DNA of 11,411 bases from Sutterella parvirubra YIT 11816 (GTDB lineage Bacteria; Pseudomonadota; Gammaproteobacteria; Burkholderiales; Burkholderiaceae_F): contig NZ_JH604981.1 in NCBI RefSeq assembly GCF_000250875.1, positions 1-11,411 of the forward strand, written 5' to 3'. Every line of letters starts with the position of its first letter. The stretch's first letter is position 1. Below, piece after piece: positions 1-7,364 of this stretch. Below the pieces are notes generated by a model. It was not told the DNA's origin. It made no database searches and saw only the letters and a list, made by a program, of their open reading frames with translations. A program made the translations under genes and the position numbers.

Positions 1-183
1 CTCAGAAAGGGCCCCGGTGAAGAGGTTCCTGTTGTCTATGAATTGGGAAAGACGGTGTTGGAACATCGGGTCGCGGGCGTGAAGGCGGCGGGCGGCGTAT
101 TCCTCCCGGATGTGGGAAGCGGGATGAGGAAGACCGCCCGCCGGACGGGGCTCCTTTCGGTCACCGCGCCGACATGCGCGCAT
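1..183 (-). CDS. Possible partial hypothetical gene running off the left edge (minus frame)
   Basis: The minus strand is open without a stop from an ATG at 181-183 to the window edge, giving 61 codons; a second in-frame ATG lies at 64-66. The part nearest the edge (about residues 27-61) has a balanced mix of charged, aromatic and aliphatic residues and a higher G+C share at third codon positions than at second, as a real gene would. The part nearest the start is Arg/Pro-rich and less convincing. No good Shine-Dalgarno sequence sits before either ATG; a GGGAGGAA at about 101-109 is 35 bases from the second. The element at 172-256 resembles the upstream region of the autotransporter, at a similar distance from a start near 66, which mildly favours this strand. 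I do not recognise the protein. It competes with the plus frame over the same bases. Confidence 0.25.
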   Translation of the reverse strand, partial: MRACRRGDRKEPRPAGGLPHPASHIREEYAARRLHARDPMFQHRLSQFIDNRNLFTGALSE

Positions 184-219
184 CCAAGAAACCGGCGTCC
201 GGTACTGCGGTGTTGTTAA
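1..219 (+). CDS. Possible 3' end of a hypothetical gene entering from the left (plus frame)
   Basis: Frame 1 of the plus strand is open from the first base to a TAA at 217-219 (72 codons). The first 35 or so codons read as plausible protein (Val/Glu/Gly-rich with alternating charge), but the last third is rich in Arg, Pro and Cys and looks noncoding. Third-position G+C is lower than in the certain genes of this window. It overlaps the minus-strand candidate almost completely, so at most one is likely real. No family is recognised. Confidence 0.2.
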   Translation, partial: LRKGPGEEVPVVYELGKTVLEHRVAGVKAAGGVFLPDVGSGMRKTARRTGLLSVTAPTCAHPRNRRPVLRCC

Positions 220-256
220 ATGCTTGAAAATCAAAGGAATTTGACGGAGTGCGTTC
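172..256 (-). repeat. Upstream element, copy A (matches 4532-4619)
   Basis: This segment matches the region about 100-185 bases upstream of the autotransporter start. ATCC (182-185), GTACTG (202-207) and a 22-base core (226-247, 19 of 22 identical) all occur in the other copy at one constant offset of 4359 bases. GTGCGTTC (249-256) follows after a 4-base length difference. Inside the core lies a perfect 5-4-5 dyad, TCAAA-GGAA-TTTGA (231-244), of the kind bound by dimeric regulators. It is read as minus-strand because the other copy sits before a minus-strand gene. Regulatory function is inferred; the shared sequence is directly visible. Confidence 0.55.
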
Positions 257-661
257 GTCAAAGGGGCGGGCGCCGCGGTGGATTTCGTTTTCTCCAGAAG
301 GAAGCGCCGGTCACTTTGGCCGGACGTTTCCGAGGTCGTCTTTTGGCGCGGGACGGCACAGACGCCTCTCCCGCGGGATGCACAGGGTGGAGACGGGCGT
401 ACGCCCGCGTCATCAACGCGTGAAAGGCCCGACAACCTGACCGATCGGCGTGATCCCGAAGAGGAAGTCTTCGCAGGGAGCGCGCCCTCGGCGCGGCGCG
501 CCGCGAATCTGTCCGGGCGGGGACGGCGTTTTTTCAAAACCCCGTGTCGCGGGTCTGCAACAAGCTGTGTTTCCCTTGCCGACGGGGAATGTCGTGGTGT
601 CGTGAAGGGCGCGTGAAACCGCCTGAAGGGGTGGGCAACGGGTTCCGTTGAGGCCGCGCGC
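257..661. other. Noncoding stretch with two short blocks shared with 4680-5002
   Basis: No open frame here looks like a protein; those present are Arg/Gly/Pro-rich products of high G+C. Two blocks recur in the same order beyond the autotransporter. One is GGAAG-T-CTTC followed by a 14-base palindrome CGCGGCGCGCCGCG (492-505). The other is GCG with a T-run (526-535) followed 19 bases later by CTGCAACAA (555-563). A GTG-started frame at 278-616 precedes a terminator and has a distant AAGGGG, but its composition is poor and I do not call it a gene. Confidence 0.5.
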
Positions 662-726
662 AAAGAAAGGCTCCGGCAGACCGGGACCGTCCGCTCGAAC
701 GTCCCGACCGCCGGAGCCTTCTTCTT
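662..726. terminator. Strong nested hairpin terminator, probably bidirectional
   Basis: GGCTCCGGC (669-677) pairs with GCCGGAGCC (710-718). Inside the loop, CGGGAC (682-687) pairs with GTCCCG (701-706). AAAGAAA precedes the stem and TTCTTCTT follows it, so each strand gives a GC-rich hairpin followed by a T-rich tract. On the minus strand it ends the autotransporter transcript about 110 bases after its stop codon. The plus direction could stop transcription arriving from the left. Confidence 0.8.
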
Positions 727-760
727 GGTTGACTGACTTGGTGTCCTTCAAACCCTCCGC

Positions 761-796
761 CCGGCCCCGTGGGAGGGAGCACGCCCGCGGGGCCGG
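761..796 (-). terminator. GC-rich hairpin just after the autotransporter stop
   Basis: CCGGCCCCG (761-769) pairs with CGGGGCCGG (788-796), a 9-bp stem with an 18-base loop. On the minus strand it is followed by GCGGAGGGTTTG, which is a poor T-tract. It is more likely an mRNA 3' stabilising structure or an accessory hairpin than the main terminator at 662-726. Confidence 0.4.
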
Positions 797-828
797 AGCG
801 TCGGGTCTTCAGGCCTGATCTCTCAGGA

Positions 829-3800
829 TCAGTACATCCAGCGCACGCCCACCGAGGCGCGCCACGGCATGGTGAGGTCGCCGCCGGAGGCGCGCTTCAC
901 CTCGGCCCAGCCGCGGACGTTCTGGGCGAAGTTCACGTTGCCGCCGAAGCCGACTTCGTACCAACCGCCGCCGAAGTCCTTCGTGACGCGGTTCTGCTGG
1001 CCGAAGGTCGTCGTCGCCTCCCCGTCGAACTCGTAGAGGTAGTCGACGCGGGCGTAGATGCCGCCGAGCTTCGCATCCGACACGCCGGCCTTGAGCCCCG
1101 CGCGCAGCACCGAGCTGTCGAGCCCGGACTGCTTCACCTTGACGTTGCCGGAATCGTAGTCGCCGCCGAAGATGCGCGCGTACGTGTAGCCCATGCCGGG
1201 TTCGACCCAGAAGCCCGTGCCGACCTTCCCGAAGTCGAAGCGGTGACCGGCTTCCAAGGCCACGGAGGCCGCGGTGTTGTGGAGGTCGCCACGGATGCCC
1301 GGGAGCTTGAACTCGGTGTTGATGCGGCCCAACTTCGCGGACACGTCGACGAAGGTGCCGTCGTCCGAAACCCACTGGCCGTAAAGCGTCCCGGCGACCG
1401 TGCTCATGTCGCTCCTGCCTTTGCCCGCCTGACCCATGAGGTCGGCGTTGCCGTCGGTGTAGGAGAGGGCGCCGCCCACCCAGACCGGAGCGCCGGCGAG
1501 GTCCACCTTGCGGTCCGACCCGAACATCACGCTCTTCACGTCCGCGTCGATGCCGTTCACCTTGACGTTCCCGCCGGTGATGCGGCCCCAGACGCCGCCT
1601 TCACCCGGCTGGTTGCGAAGGTCGCCGAGACGCTCCTGCGCGTCGTCGGCTTCGGCGCGCCACTGGAGGTACGTGAGACCCGTGGCGTCAACCACCGCCA
1701 AGGCGTTCTTGTTCTGAAGGACGCGAAGCTTCGAGATCACCGGGGCGGCGCCTGCGCCGTTCCCGGCGGAGACCGTCCCTTCGTAGCCGTCGCCGTACTG
1801 GCTGGCTTCCACCGTGAAGTCGAAGGCGCGGGCCTTGTCCTCGCTGTTCAGCGTCACAAGGTTGTACATCTCGGCCGCGACTTCCGCGGCGCCGCCTTCC
1901 TTCTTGTTGAGGTCGGAGGCCGCAACGAGACGGACGTCCGTCGTGTCGGCGAGGCGGTCGCGCACCGAGAGGCCGGTGTTGGCGGAGAGCCCTTCGAAGC
2001 GGATGTCGAAGACTTCCTTCGGGGTGGCCTTGGGCTTGACCGGGGCCGAAGCGGCCGGTTGAGGGGCAGGCTTGTTGAGTTCAGGATGGCCCTGGACTTC
2101 GGGCTTGTCGTTCGGCTGAGCGGCGGGCTGACCGGAGGCAGCAGGCTGGCCGTTGGCGGCAGGCTGCGCGGCGGCCGGACCGTTCGAGACGGCGGACGGC
2201 TGAGCGCCGGAAGCGGCGCCCGAGGGCTGAACGTTTTCCACCGCACGACGCGAGCGGCGGCGACCGCCGCTTTCTTCCGAACCCGCGGGCTTGTTCATGC
2301 TGGCGCCGGACGTGGTGTCCGGACCACCCGAAGCACCCGCAGCGGCGGCAGCGGGCGGCTTCGCGCCACCGCCCGGCTGTTCAGCAACCGGCGGCTTGGC
2401 CGCGGCGGAGGGCTGGTTGGGAATCGGCTTCGCGGAAGCCGGGAGTTCGGCTTCCACGGGCTTCGACGGCGCGGCGGCGGGCTCGCCCGCGGCGGCCTTG
2501 TAGGCTTCGCCCAGCTGACCGATCGAGACGTGCGCACCGTCGGCGATGCCGATGGTGGAGGTGCCGCCCGTGGTGACGAGACCGATGTTGGCTTCCTTCC
2601 GGACGCGCAGGAGCGCCTTGTCCGCGAGCGCGATCGTGCCGGTGGCGGCTTCCTTTTCTTTCGCCGTGCCGACGATCTTCGCGAGGTCGAGCTTTTCGCC
2701 GACAGAAAGCTTCACGCCGCCCACGTTCACCGTGCCGTCGCCTGTGAGGGTCGAGAAGTCGGAGTCGGCGTTGGCGGTCCAGGTGCCGTCCAACAGGATG
2801 TCGGTGCGGCGGGCGCCGCGGCCGAGGTTCGAGGTCTTCCCGATCCAGGAGGACTTCGCGTCGACGGCGAGCTTGTTCACCGTGTTGTTGACGGAGTCGT
2901 CCTTCGTTGCGCGGGTGCGGACGGCCTTCGTCCCCTCATTCCAGTAGTTTTCGAGCGTGATGAGGTCGCCCGACCACTCGGCGCCGTTCGAGACGAACAC
3001 CGACGTTTCGTTGTTCAAGGGCGAAGCGACGATCTTTTCGCTCTTCTTCCCGTCCTCCCACACCGTGCTGTCGACGTTGCGGATGTGCGCGTAAGCCTTC
3101 GTCTTTTCGCCGTCGAAGTGGAATTCGTGGACGTTTTTCGGGGCCTGGCCGGACTTAAAGGTGCCGGCCGCCGCGGCCGCCGACTGGAGGTCGACGTAGA
3201 AGGGCTGGGTCTTGCTCCCAACCTTCTGGGCGTTCTCGGTCGAGAGCACCCAGGTCGTCGTCTTGCGGACGGTGCGCTTGTCGTTGACGTTCGCGTCGTG
3301 GACGTAGCGCATGCCGGAGTAGATCGCGGAGCGGTTGCGCTCTTCAAGCTGGTCAGCGTTGATGACGACCGTGACGTCCTTCCCTTCGACAGGAGTGGCC
3401 CCTTCGGCGCCAACCTGTTTGGGATCCGTCGTGAAGACGCGGATCCCCTCCAAATGGCGGTCCCCTTCCTGGCTTCCGATCCCCTTGAGGACGTCGACGC
3501 CGTTGAAGTACTTGTCTTCGTAGGCGGGGACGGCGTTCGACCACCAGCCGTTGACGGCTTCGAAGTGGGCGTCGCTGCTCACCTGGACGGGAGCGGAGGC
3601 GGGGGTGGGCTTGCCGGAGGGCTGGGCGGGCTGCTTGCCGTCGTCCTTGCCGGCGCCGTCAGCTTTGCCGGGGTCCTTGTCGGCCTTGCCGTTTTCCTTT
3701 TCGGACTTCGGATTTTCCTTGTCCTTCTCTTTGTCCTTGCCGTTCTGGCCGGACGCGGCGGAAGGATCGTCGCCGGAGGGCTTTTCAGCCGAGCTGTTCG

Positions 3801-4434
3801 AGCCGGGCTTCGCGCCGGCGCCGGACGAGCCGGGATTACCGGGCTTCGGGGCGGACGCGGCGGGGCTGCCGGAGGGTTGAGAAGTCGTGCCGGTCGGGTC
3901 GCGGCCGGTAGAAGGCGAACCGGAAGGCTCACGGCTCTCGGAGCCGGGCGGAACGGCCGCGCCACCAGGAACCGGGCCGGGCGTAGCGGCAGCAGCGCCG
4001 CCACCGGTGGACGGAGAAGTCGGGCTGGCGGCGGCACCGGCGCCCGGGCCGCGCGAGCTGTCTTCACCCCGCGAAGAAGAGGACGTGCCCGTGGACGGAA
4101 CGACGCCAGACTGGCTGCCACCCGCCGGGGAAACGCCCGCACCGGGCACGGCGCTGGAAGAAGACGAGGAAGACGTCGAGACCGAGGGCGCAGACGGCGC
4201 GGAGGTCATCGAGGTGCCCGAAGGGGCGGACGACGTGGAAACCGTCGACGAGGGCGGTGCCGTCGTCGTGGACGTCACGGACGGCGCAGCCGGACCCGTG
4301 GAAGTGGTCGTGGTCGAAGAAGGAGAACTGGAGGAAACACCGGGGCCAGCAGTGGCCGCGGCGGCGCCGGCGTTCAGCGCCGAGACGGAAAGCGCGGTGA
4401 CGACGGCCGCGTGGAGCATGGTTTTTCGTTGCAT
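829..4434 (-). CDS. Autotransporter (type V secretion) with Ser/Thr/Pro-rich passenger and C-terminal beta-barrel
   Basis: This is a self-secreting surface protein of 1201 residues: the C-terminal barrel inserts in the outer membrane and exports the passenger. A start at 4434 is preferred over the upstream in-frame ATG at 4593 because it gives a signal peptide (basic MQRK, hydrophobic core, Ala-rich cleavage region near 25-30) and has AGGA about 10 bases before it. Residues 30-280 are low-complexity Ser/Thr/Pro/Gly/Ala, ending in a Lys/Asp/Glu-rich patch (231-265). Residues 281-650 look folded but match no family I know. A second low-complexity linker (650-805) contains the basic RRRSRR at 724-729. 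Residues 805-925 resemble the end of a pertactin-like passenger; a helix (about 920-940) and GVWGRITGG introduce the barrel (about 947-1201), which ends in the aromatic motif VRWMY. No catalytic motif is seen, so adhesin or structural roles are possible. The barrel assignment is firm and the passenger function unknown. Confidence 0.9.
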   Translation of the reverse strand: MQRKTMLHAAVVTALSVSALNAGAAAATAGPGVSSSSPSSTTTTSTGPAAPSVTSTTTAPPSSTVSTSSAPSGTSMTSAPSAPSVSTSSSSSSSAVPGAGVSPAGGSQSGVVPSTGTSSSSRGEDSSRGPGAGAAASPTSPSTGGGAAAATPGPVPGGAAVPPGSESREPSGSPSTGRDPTGTTSQPSGSPAASAPKPGNPGSSGAGAKPGSNSSAEKPSGDDPSAASGQNGKDKEKDKENPKSEKENGKADKDPGKADGAGKDDGKQPAQPSGKPTPASAPVQVSSDAHFEAVNGWWSNAVPAYEDKYFNGVDVLKGIGSQEGDRHLEGIRVFTTDPKQVGAEGATPVEGKDVTVVINADQLEERNRSAIYSGMRYVHDANVNDKRTVRKTTTWVLSTENAQKVGSKTQPFYVDLQSAAAAAGTFKSGQAPKNVHEFHFDGEKTKAYAHIRNVDSTVWEDGKKSEKIVASPLNNETSVFVSNGAEWSGDLITLENYWNEGTKAVRTRATKDDSVNNTVNKLAVDAKSSWIGKTSNLGRGARRTDILLDGTWTANADSDFSTLTGDGTVNVGGVKLSVGEKLDLAKIVGTAKEKEAATGTIALADKALLRVRKEANIGLVTTGGTSTIGIADGAHVSIGQLGEAYKAAAGEPAAAPSKPVEAELPASAKPIPNQPSAAAKPPVAEQPGGGAKPPAAAAAGASGGPDTTSGASMNKPAGSEESGGRRRSRRAVENVQPSGAASGAQPSAVSNGPAAAQPAANGQPAASGQPAAQPNDKPEVQGHPELNKPAPQPAASAPVKPKATPKEVFDIRFEGLSANTGLSVRDRLADTTDVRLVAASDLNKKEGGAAEVAAEMYNLVTLNSEDKARAFDFTVEASQYGDGYEGTVSAGNGAGAAPVISKLRVLQNKNALAVVDATGLTYLQWRAEADDAQERLGDLRNQPGEGGVWGRITGGNVKVNGIDADVKSVMFGSDRKVDLAGAPVWVGGALSYTDGNADLMGQAGKGRSDMSTVAGTLYGQWVSDDGTFVDVSAKLGRINTEFKLPGIRGDLHNTAASVALEAGHRFDFGKVGTGFWVEPGMGYTYARIFGGDYDSGNVKVKQSGLDSSVLRAGLKAGVSDAKLGGIYARVDYLYEFDGEATTTFGQQNRVTKDFGGGWYEVGFGGNVNFAQNVRGWAEVKRASGGDLTMPWRASVGVRWMY
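2111..2190 (-). repeat. Degenerate Pro/Ala/Gln repeat in the autotransporter linker
   Basis: The linker around residues 750-775 repeats a short QPAA-(N/S)GQPAA pattern, and the DNA shows matching near-repeats of GCAGGCTG. Such tracts are typical of flexible surface-protein linkers and prone to length change by slippage. Confidence 0.5.
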
Positions 4435-4531
4435 GGGACGGTCATTCCTATTGCAAAGGCGAATCGGGGAGGACCCCGCGGGCCGTTCGTTCAGAGGAAG
4501 CCGGAGCAGCTTCCGACCCGCGCAGGTCCGC

Positions 4532-4619
4532 TGATGCGGGATCCTATGGGGTCGCGAAAAGTACTGAAGTTCGTCAAAACGACCGGAAATCAAAGAAATT
4601 TCACGGCAAGCGTGCGTTC
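4532..4619 (-). promoter_or_regulatory. Upstream element of the autotransporter gene, copy B (matches 172-256)
   Basis: It lies about 100-185 bases before the autotransporter start. It shares ATCC (4541-4544), GTACTG (4561-4566), the 22-base core (4585-4606) and GTGCGTTC (4612-4619) with copy A. The dyad here is TCAAA-GAAA-TTTCA (4590-4603), one mismatch from symmetry. A TTGACG word on the minus strand (about 4572-4577) could be a -35, but no -10 sits at usual spacing, so I do not assign a sigma factor. Position and conservation suggest a promoter or operator region; this is inference. Confidence 0.5.
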
Positions 4620-5286
4620 AACATGCGCCAGGGTCACCACATAAAAGAACGCTGAAAATGACCAGTCAGGAGAGGCAGCCGGGAAGGTCTTCCCGTTCGG
4701 GCGGCGCGCCGCCCGCGCTGTCGGAAAGGGCTGGCCGCGGTGGCCGCCGACCGGGTACCGCAGACGCCCCGCAACTGGAATGAAAGTCGGGTCGGTCGCG
4801 CCCAAGGCGAACGGCTCACCCCCTGCGCCCTTCGGCGCCCGACCGGGGCGACACCGACGCCGTAGGTCACCCCGCCGGGCGCCTGCCCAAGGCTTTGACA
4901 CCGTCTTTCCTTTTTGACGGGAAGGCCCTCAACCGCCCCCGCAACAAATGGACGCCCGCCGGAAGCGCTTTTTCACCAAATGCCGTGAGCGGCCTGCAAC
5001 AATGGCCGGAGCGGGCGGAAAGTTGAGGGTTCGTGAGGATGAAGAGGGCGGTCGGGCGGTCCCGAAGGGTACGTGTCCTAAGACCGGGGGATGCGAAAAA
5101 TTCGTCCGAACGCCCAAAATATTTCGGGGCCGCGTGTGTCTTCTGCAACATCTCGGAAACATGTCGGGACCCGGAGAGGGACGCGGGAAGGGCTGAAAAA
5201 CAGGGAATCTGCGGTACCGTAGTACCCGTCAAGAGCGTCCGTCTCAGGCTGAACAGAGGTGGGAGAGGCCAGAACGGCGAAGAGGA
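4620..5286. other. Gene-poor stretch with several perfect dyads
   Basis: About 670 bases with no convincing gene: the open frames are Arg/Pro-rich or lack start signals and family resemblance. Visible structures are adjacent dyads GGGAAG-GT-CTTCCC (4681-4694) and a perfect 16-base palindrome GGGCGGCGCGCCGCCC (4699-4714). There is also a block of GCG, T-run and CTGCAACAA (4965-5002) matching 526-563 with identical spacing, and a small hairpin GGTAC-CGTA-GTACC (5213-5226). Local A+T-richer patches at 5088-5160 could hold a promoter or small RNA, but nothing specific is recognised. Confidence 0.5.
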
Positions 5287-5349
5287 GGCGTCCGTACGGG
5301 CCGGACGCCGAAGAGAAACGCCCGGTCCCGCGACGTGCGGAACCGGGCG
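5287..5349 (-). terminator. Rho-independent terminator of the adenine deaminase gene, with a second hairpin
   Basis: CGCCCGGT (5319-5326) pairs with ACCGGGCG (5342-5349), and CCGC/GCGG extends the stem inside after one mismatch, leaving a 5-base loop. On the minus strand it is followed by TTTCTCTTC (5310-5318). Directly beyond is a second 8-bp hairpin, GGCGTCCG (5287-5294) with CGGACGCC (5302-5309). The pair lies about 80 bases after the adenine deaminase stop codon. Confidence 0.75.
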
Positions 5350-5412
5350 AGGGATGAGGAAGAGCAGGATGTAGACGGGAGGAAGACGCCGACGGCGGGG
5401 AAGCTCCCCGCT

Positions 5413-5438
5413 CCGGTTTACTTCGCCGGTTTACTTCG
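5413..5438 (-). repeat. 13-bp tandem duplication spanning the adenine deaminase stop codon
   Basis: The 13-base unit CCGGTTTACTTCG occurs twice, exactly and back to back (5413-5425, 5426-5438). Read on the minus strand, each unit contains AAGTAA. The first TAA is the real stop (5431-5433); the second (5418-5420) is 13 bases on, in another frame. Confidence 0.9.
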
Positions 5439-7251
5439 CTCCCCGGTCCGTCCCCACGTGCGTCCACGCGCGCACGTCGAAGAGCCCGAGGTCGGTCAAG
5501 CGCAGTTCCGGAATGACGGGCAAGGCGAGGAAGGCGAGCGTCATGACGGGCTCCAAGCCTTCGCCCAGGCGGAAGGCTTCCTCCGCCGCCCGGTGCACGG
5601 CCGCGACGCCGCGCGCGACGGCGTCGGCGGGTTCAAAGCTCATAAGGCCGCCGGCGGGGAGGGCCAAGGACGCCACCACTTCACCCCGCTTCACGACCAC
5701 CATGCCGCCCCCCAGGGCCTCCAAAGCCCGCACGGCCGCGAGCATGTCGGCGTCCGACCCTCCCGCGCAGACGATGTTGTGGGAGTCGTGGGCGATCGTG
5801 GTGGCGACGGCGCCCTCCATGAGCGCCCCGGCCGCCACGTACCCCGAGAGGATCCCGAGGCCGACGGTGCCCAAAGCGTGGTGGCGCTCCAGGACGGCGA
5901 GCTTGACGAGCCCGGGGTTGAGCTGCGCGTCGAAGTTCCCCTCCGCGTCGGTCTTGACGGTTCGCACCTCCGCCTTCGTCACGATTTCGTGCGGGACGAT
6001 CCCGATGACGTTCGCTTCGCCGGAGGGCACCGGCAGGCGGAAGGTCTCCAGCCCCACGGGCTGGAGCTTCACGCGGGAGAGGACCGCTTCAGGCTGAATG
6101 GGCGTGCGGATGGGCTTCGTGAGCTTCCCGTCCTTCGCGACCAATTCGCCGCGGTGCCAAGTTTCAGCCACCCGGAACGTGGTCACGTCCTCCACCACCG
6201 CGAAGTCCGCGGGCTTCCCCGGCGCGATCGCGCCGCCGGGGAGACCAAAGTGTTCGGCGGCGTTGAGCGTAGCCATCTGAACGGCCGTCATCGGATCGAC
6301 CCCGGCTTCGACAGCCATCCTGAGGTGCTTTTCCATGTGCCCCAGGCGCTCGACGTCCGCGGGGTTCACGTCGTCCGAGCAGAACATGCAGCGGCGGCTG
6401 TTGCGGGGCGTGACGCCCTGAATAAGGGTCCTGAGATTCTTCGCGGCGGAACCCTCGCGGATGATCACCTTCATGCCGCGGGCGAGGCTCTCGCGCATTT
6501 CTTCCAAGGAGGAGCTCTCGTGGTCGGTCGTGATGCCGGCCGCGGCCGTGGCGGACCTCGCTTCGTGGAGGATCCCCGGCGCGTGGCCGTCGATGGGACG
6601 GCTGCGCTTCTGGGCGTGAAGAAGCTTCGCCGCGAGGTCCGAGTCGTGCCCGAGAACGCCCGGGATGTTCATGACTTCGCCCAAACCCAGCACGCGCTTC
6701 TTCTCCCAATAGGGTTCGAGCGCGGCGGCGTCCAAGACGGCGCCTGCGTGCTCGAACGGCGTCGCGGGAACGCAGGACGGGAGCTGAAAGCGGATGTCGA
6801 GCGGAAGGCCCTCGGAGGCTTCGAGCATGAAGTCCAACCCGACGGTTCCGAGCACGTTCGCGATCTCGTGCGGGTCCGCCACCACCGCCCCGGTCCCGTG
6901 CGGGACGACGAGTTCCGCGAAGCGCTCGGGAACGAGCATCGCGCTCTCGATGTGAACGTGCGCGTCGATGAAGGCGGGAAGAAGCGTCTTCCCCTGGAGG
7001 TCCACGGTCTCACGCGCCTCACCGATGCCTTCGGGCACCACCGCCGCGACGAGGCCGTCCTTGACCAGAACGTCGACGCCCTTCACGAACTCGCCCGTGT
7101 AGACGTCGGCGACGACGCCCCCCGTAAAGCGCGTGTCCGCGGGGACGGCGAGGTTCGAGGCGTCGATGCGGCGGCGGAGCGCGTCGAAGTTGGCGGGGGT
7201 GAGGGTGACGGTGACGGGGGAGGAGGCGTTGGAATGCGAAGAGGCGGACAT
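5431..7251 (-). CDS. ade: Adenine deaminase (EC 3.5.4.2)
   Basis: It hydrolyses adenine to hypoxanthine and ammonia in the cytoplasm, a purine salvage and nitrogen-release step. At 606 residues it is near full family length for the amidohydrolase-superfamily enzyme (AdeC type). The metal-site motifs appear in order: DAHVHIESAM (His98 and His100), GLGEVMN (189-195, Glu192 the likely metal-bridging residue), DGHAPG (221-226), TTDHE (241-245) and FCSDD (290-294, Asp293). The typical C-terminal domain follows, with AHDSHNIVCAG (487-497). No key residue is missing. The ATG at 7251 has GAGGA about 10 bases upstream. It lies 170 bp downstream of the transporter in the same direction, so cotranscription or its own weak promoter are both possible. 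The stop codon sits in a 13-bp tandem repeat, and a good terminator follows. Family assignment is secure. Confidence 0.97.
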   Translation of the reverse strand: MSASSHSNASSPVTVTLTPANFDALRRRIDASNLAVPADTRFTGGVVADVYTGEFVKGVDVLVKDGLVAAVVPEGIGEARETVDLQGKTLLPAFIDAHVHIESAMLVPERFAELVVPHGTGAVVADPHEIANVLGTVGLDFMLEASEGLPLDIRFQLPSCVPATPFEHAGAVLDAAALEPYWEKKRVLGLGEVMNIPGVLGHDSDLAAKLLHAQKRSRPIDGHAPGILHEARSATAAAGITTDHESSSLEEMRESLARGMKVIIREGSAAKNLRTLIQGVTPRNSRRCMFCSDDVNPADVERLGHMEKHLRMAVEAGVDPMTAVQMATLNAAEHFGLPGGAIAPGKPADFAVVEDVTTFRVAETWHRGELVAKDGKLTKPIRTPIQPEAVLSRVKLQPVGLETFRLPVPSGEANVIGIVPHEIVTKAEVRTVKTDAEGNFDAQLNPGLVKLAVLERHHALGTVGLGILSGYVAAGALMEGAVATTIAHDSHNIVCAGGSDADMLAAVRALEALGGGMVVVKRGEVVASLALPAGGLMSFEPADAVARGVAAVHRAAEEAFRLGEGLEPVMTLAFLALPVIPELRLTDLGLFDVRAWTHVGTDRGAK

Positions 7252-7292
7252 GTCGGCGGGGTCCTCAGAGACGGGGAAGACAAGTTGCCGAC

Positions 7293-7298
7293 ATGATA
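7293..7298 (-). promoter_or_regulatory. Candidate -10 box before adenine deaminase
   Basis: The minus strand reads TATCAT here, five of six matches to the sigma-70 -10 consensus, in an otherwise very GC-rich gap. A transcript would start about 35 bases before the ATG. No recognisable -35 lies 16-18 bases upstream, so this is weak. Confidence 0.25.
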
Positions 7299-7364
7299 GA
7301 CGCCGGGGCGGCGCGGGGCCGCCGCGGGGGATCTCTTTCTTGAAAGATTTCGATGACGGTCAGA

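Noticed and set aside
278..616. GTG-started plus-strand frame of 112 codons before the terminator at 662-726
   Set aside because: Arg/Ser-rich, no recognised family, only a distant AAGGGG. The terminator is explained by the autotransporter on the other strand.
769..4644. A 1291-codon open frame on the plus strand opposite the whole autotransporter gene
   Set aside because: Longer than the real gene, but its translation is dominated by Arg/Gly/Val and has no domain. It is the antisense image of GC-rich codons. The minus frame has a signal peptide and barrel.
4867..5232. Minus-strand frame of 121 codons between the autotransporter and adenine deaminase
   Set aside because: No Shine-Dalgarno, no family resemblance, Arg/Pro/Ser-rich, and overlapped by equally long frames on the other strand.
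5335..7296. A 653-codon plus-strand frame opposite adenine deaminase
   Set aside because: Low-complexity Arg/Gly/His/Asp-rich product with no motif; the deaminase frame has all catalytic motifs. Similar full-length antisense frames face the transporter (7353-9155) and the methyltransferase (9227-10411), a general effect of high third-position G+C.
7307..7323. GGCGGC/GCCGCC hairpin before adenine deaminase, considered as terminator or riboswitch part
   Set aside because: No T-tract in the minus direction and no purine-riboswitch core; likely chance in a GC-rich gap.
7331..7349. Possible terminator hairpin ATCTCTTTC-TT-GAAAGAT between transporter and adenine deaminase
   Set aside because: Two-base loop, a bulge and only A-T pairs in the closing stem; no T-tract on the minus strand.
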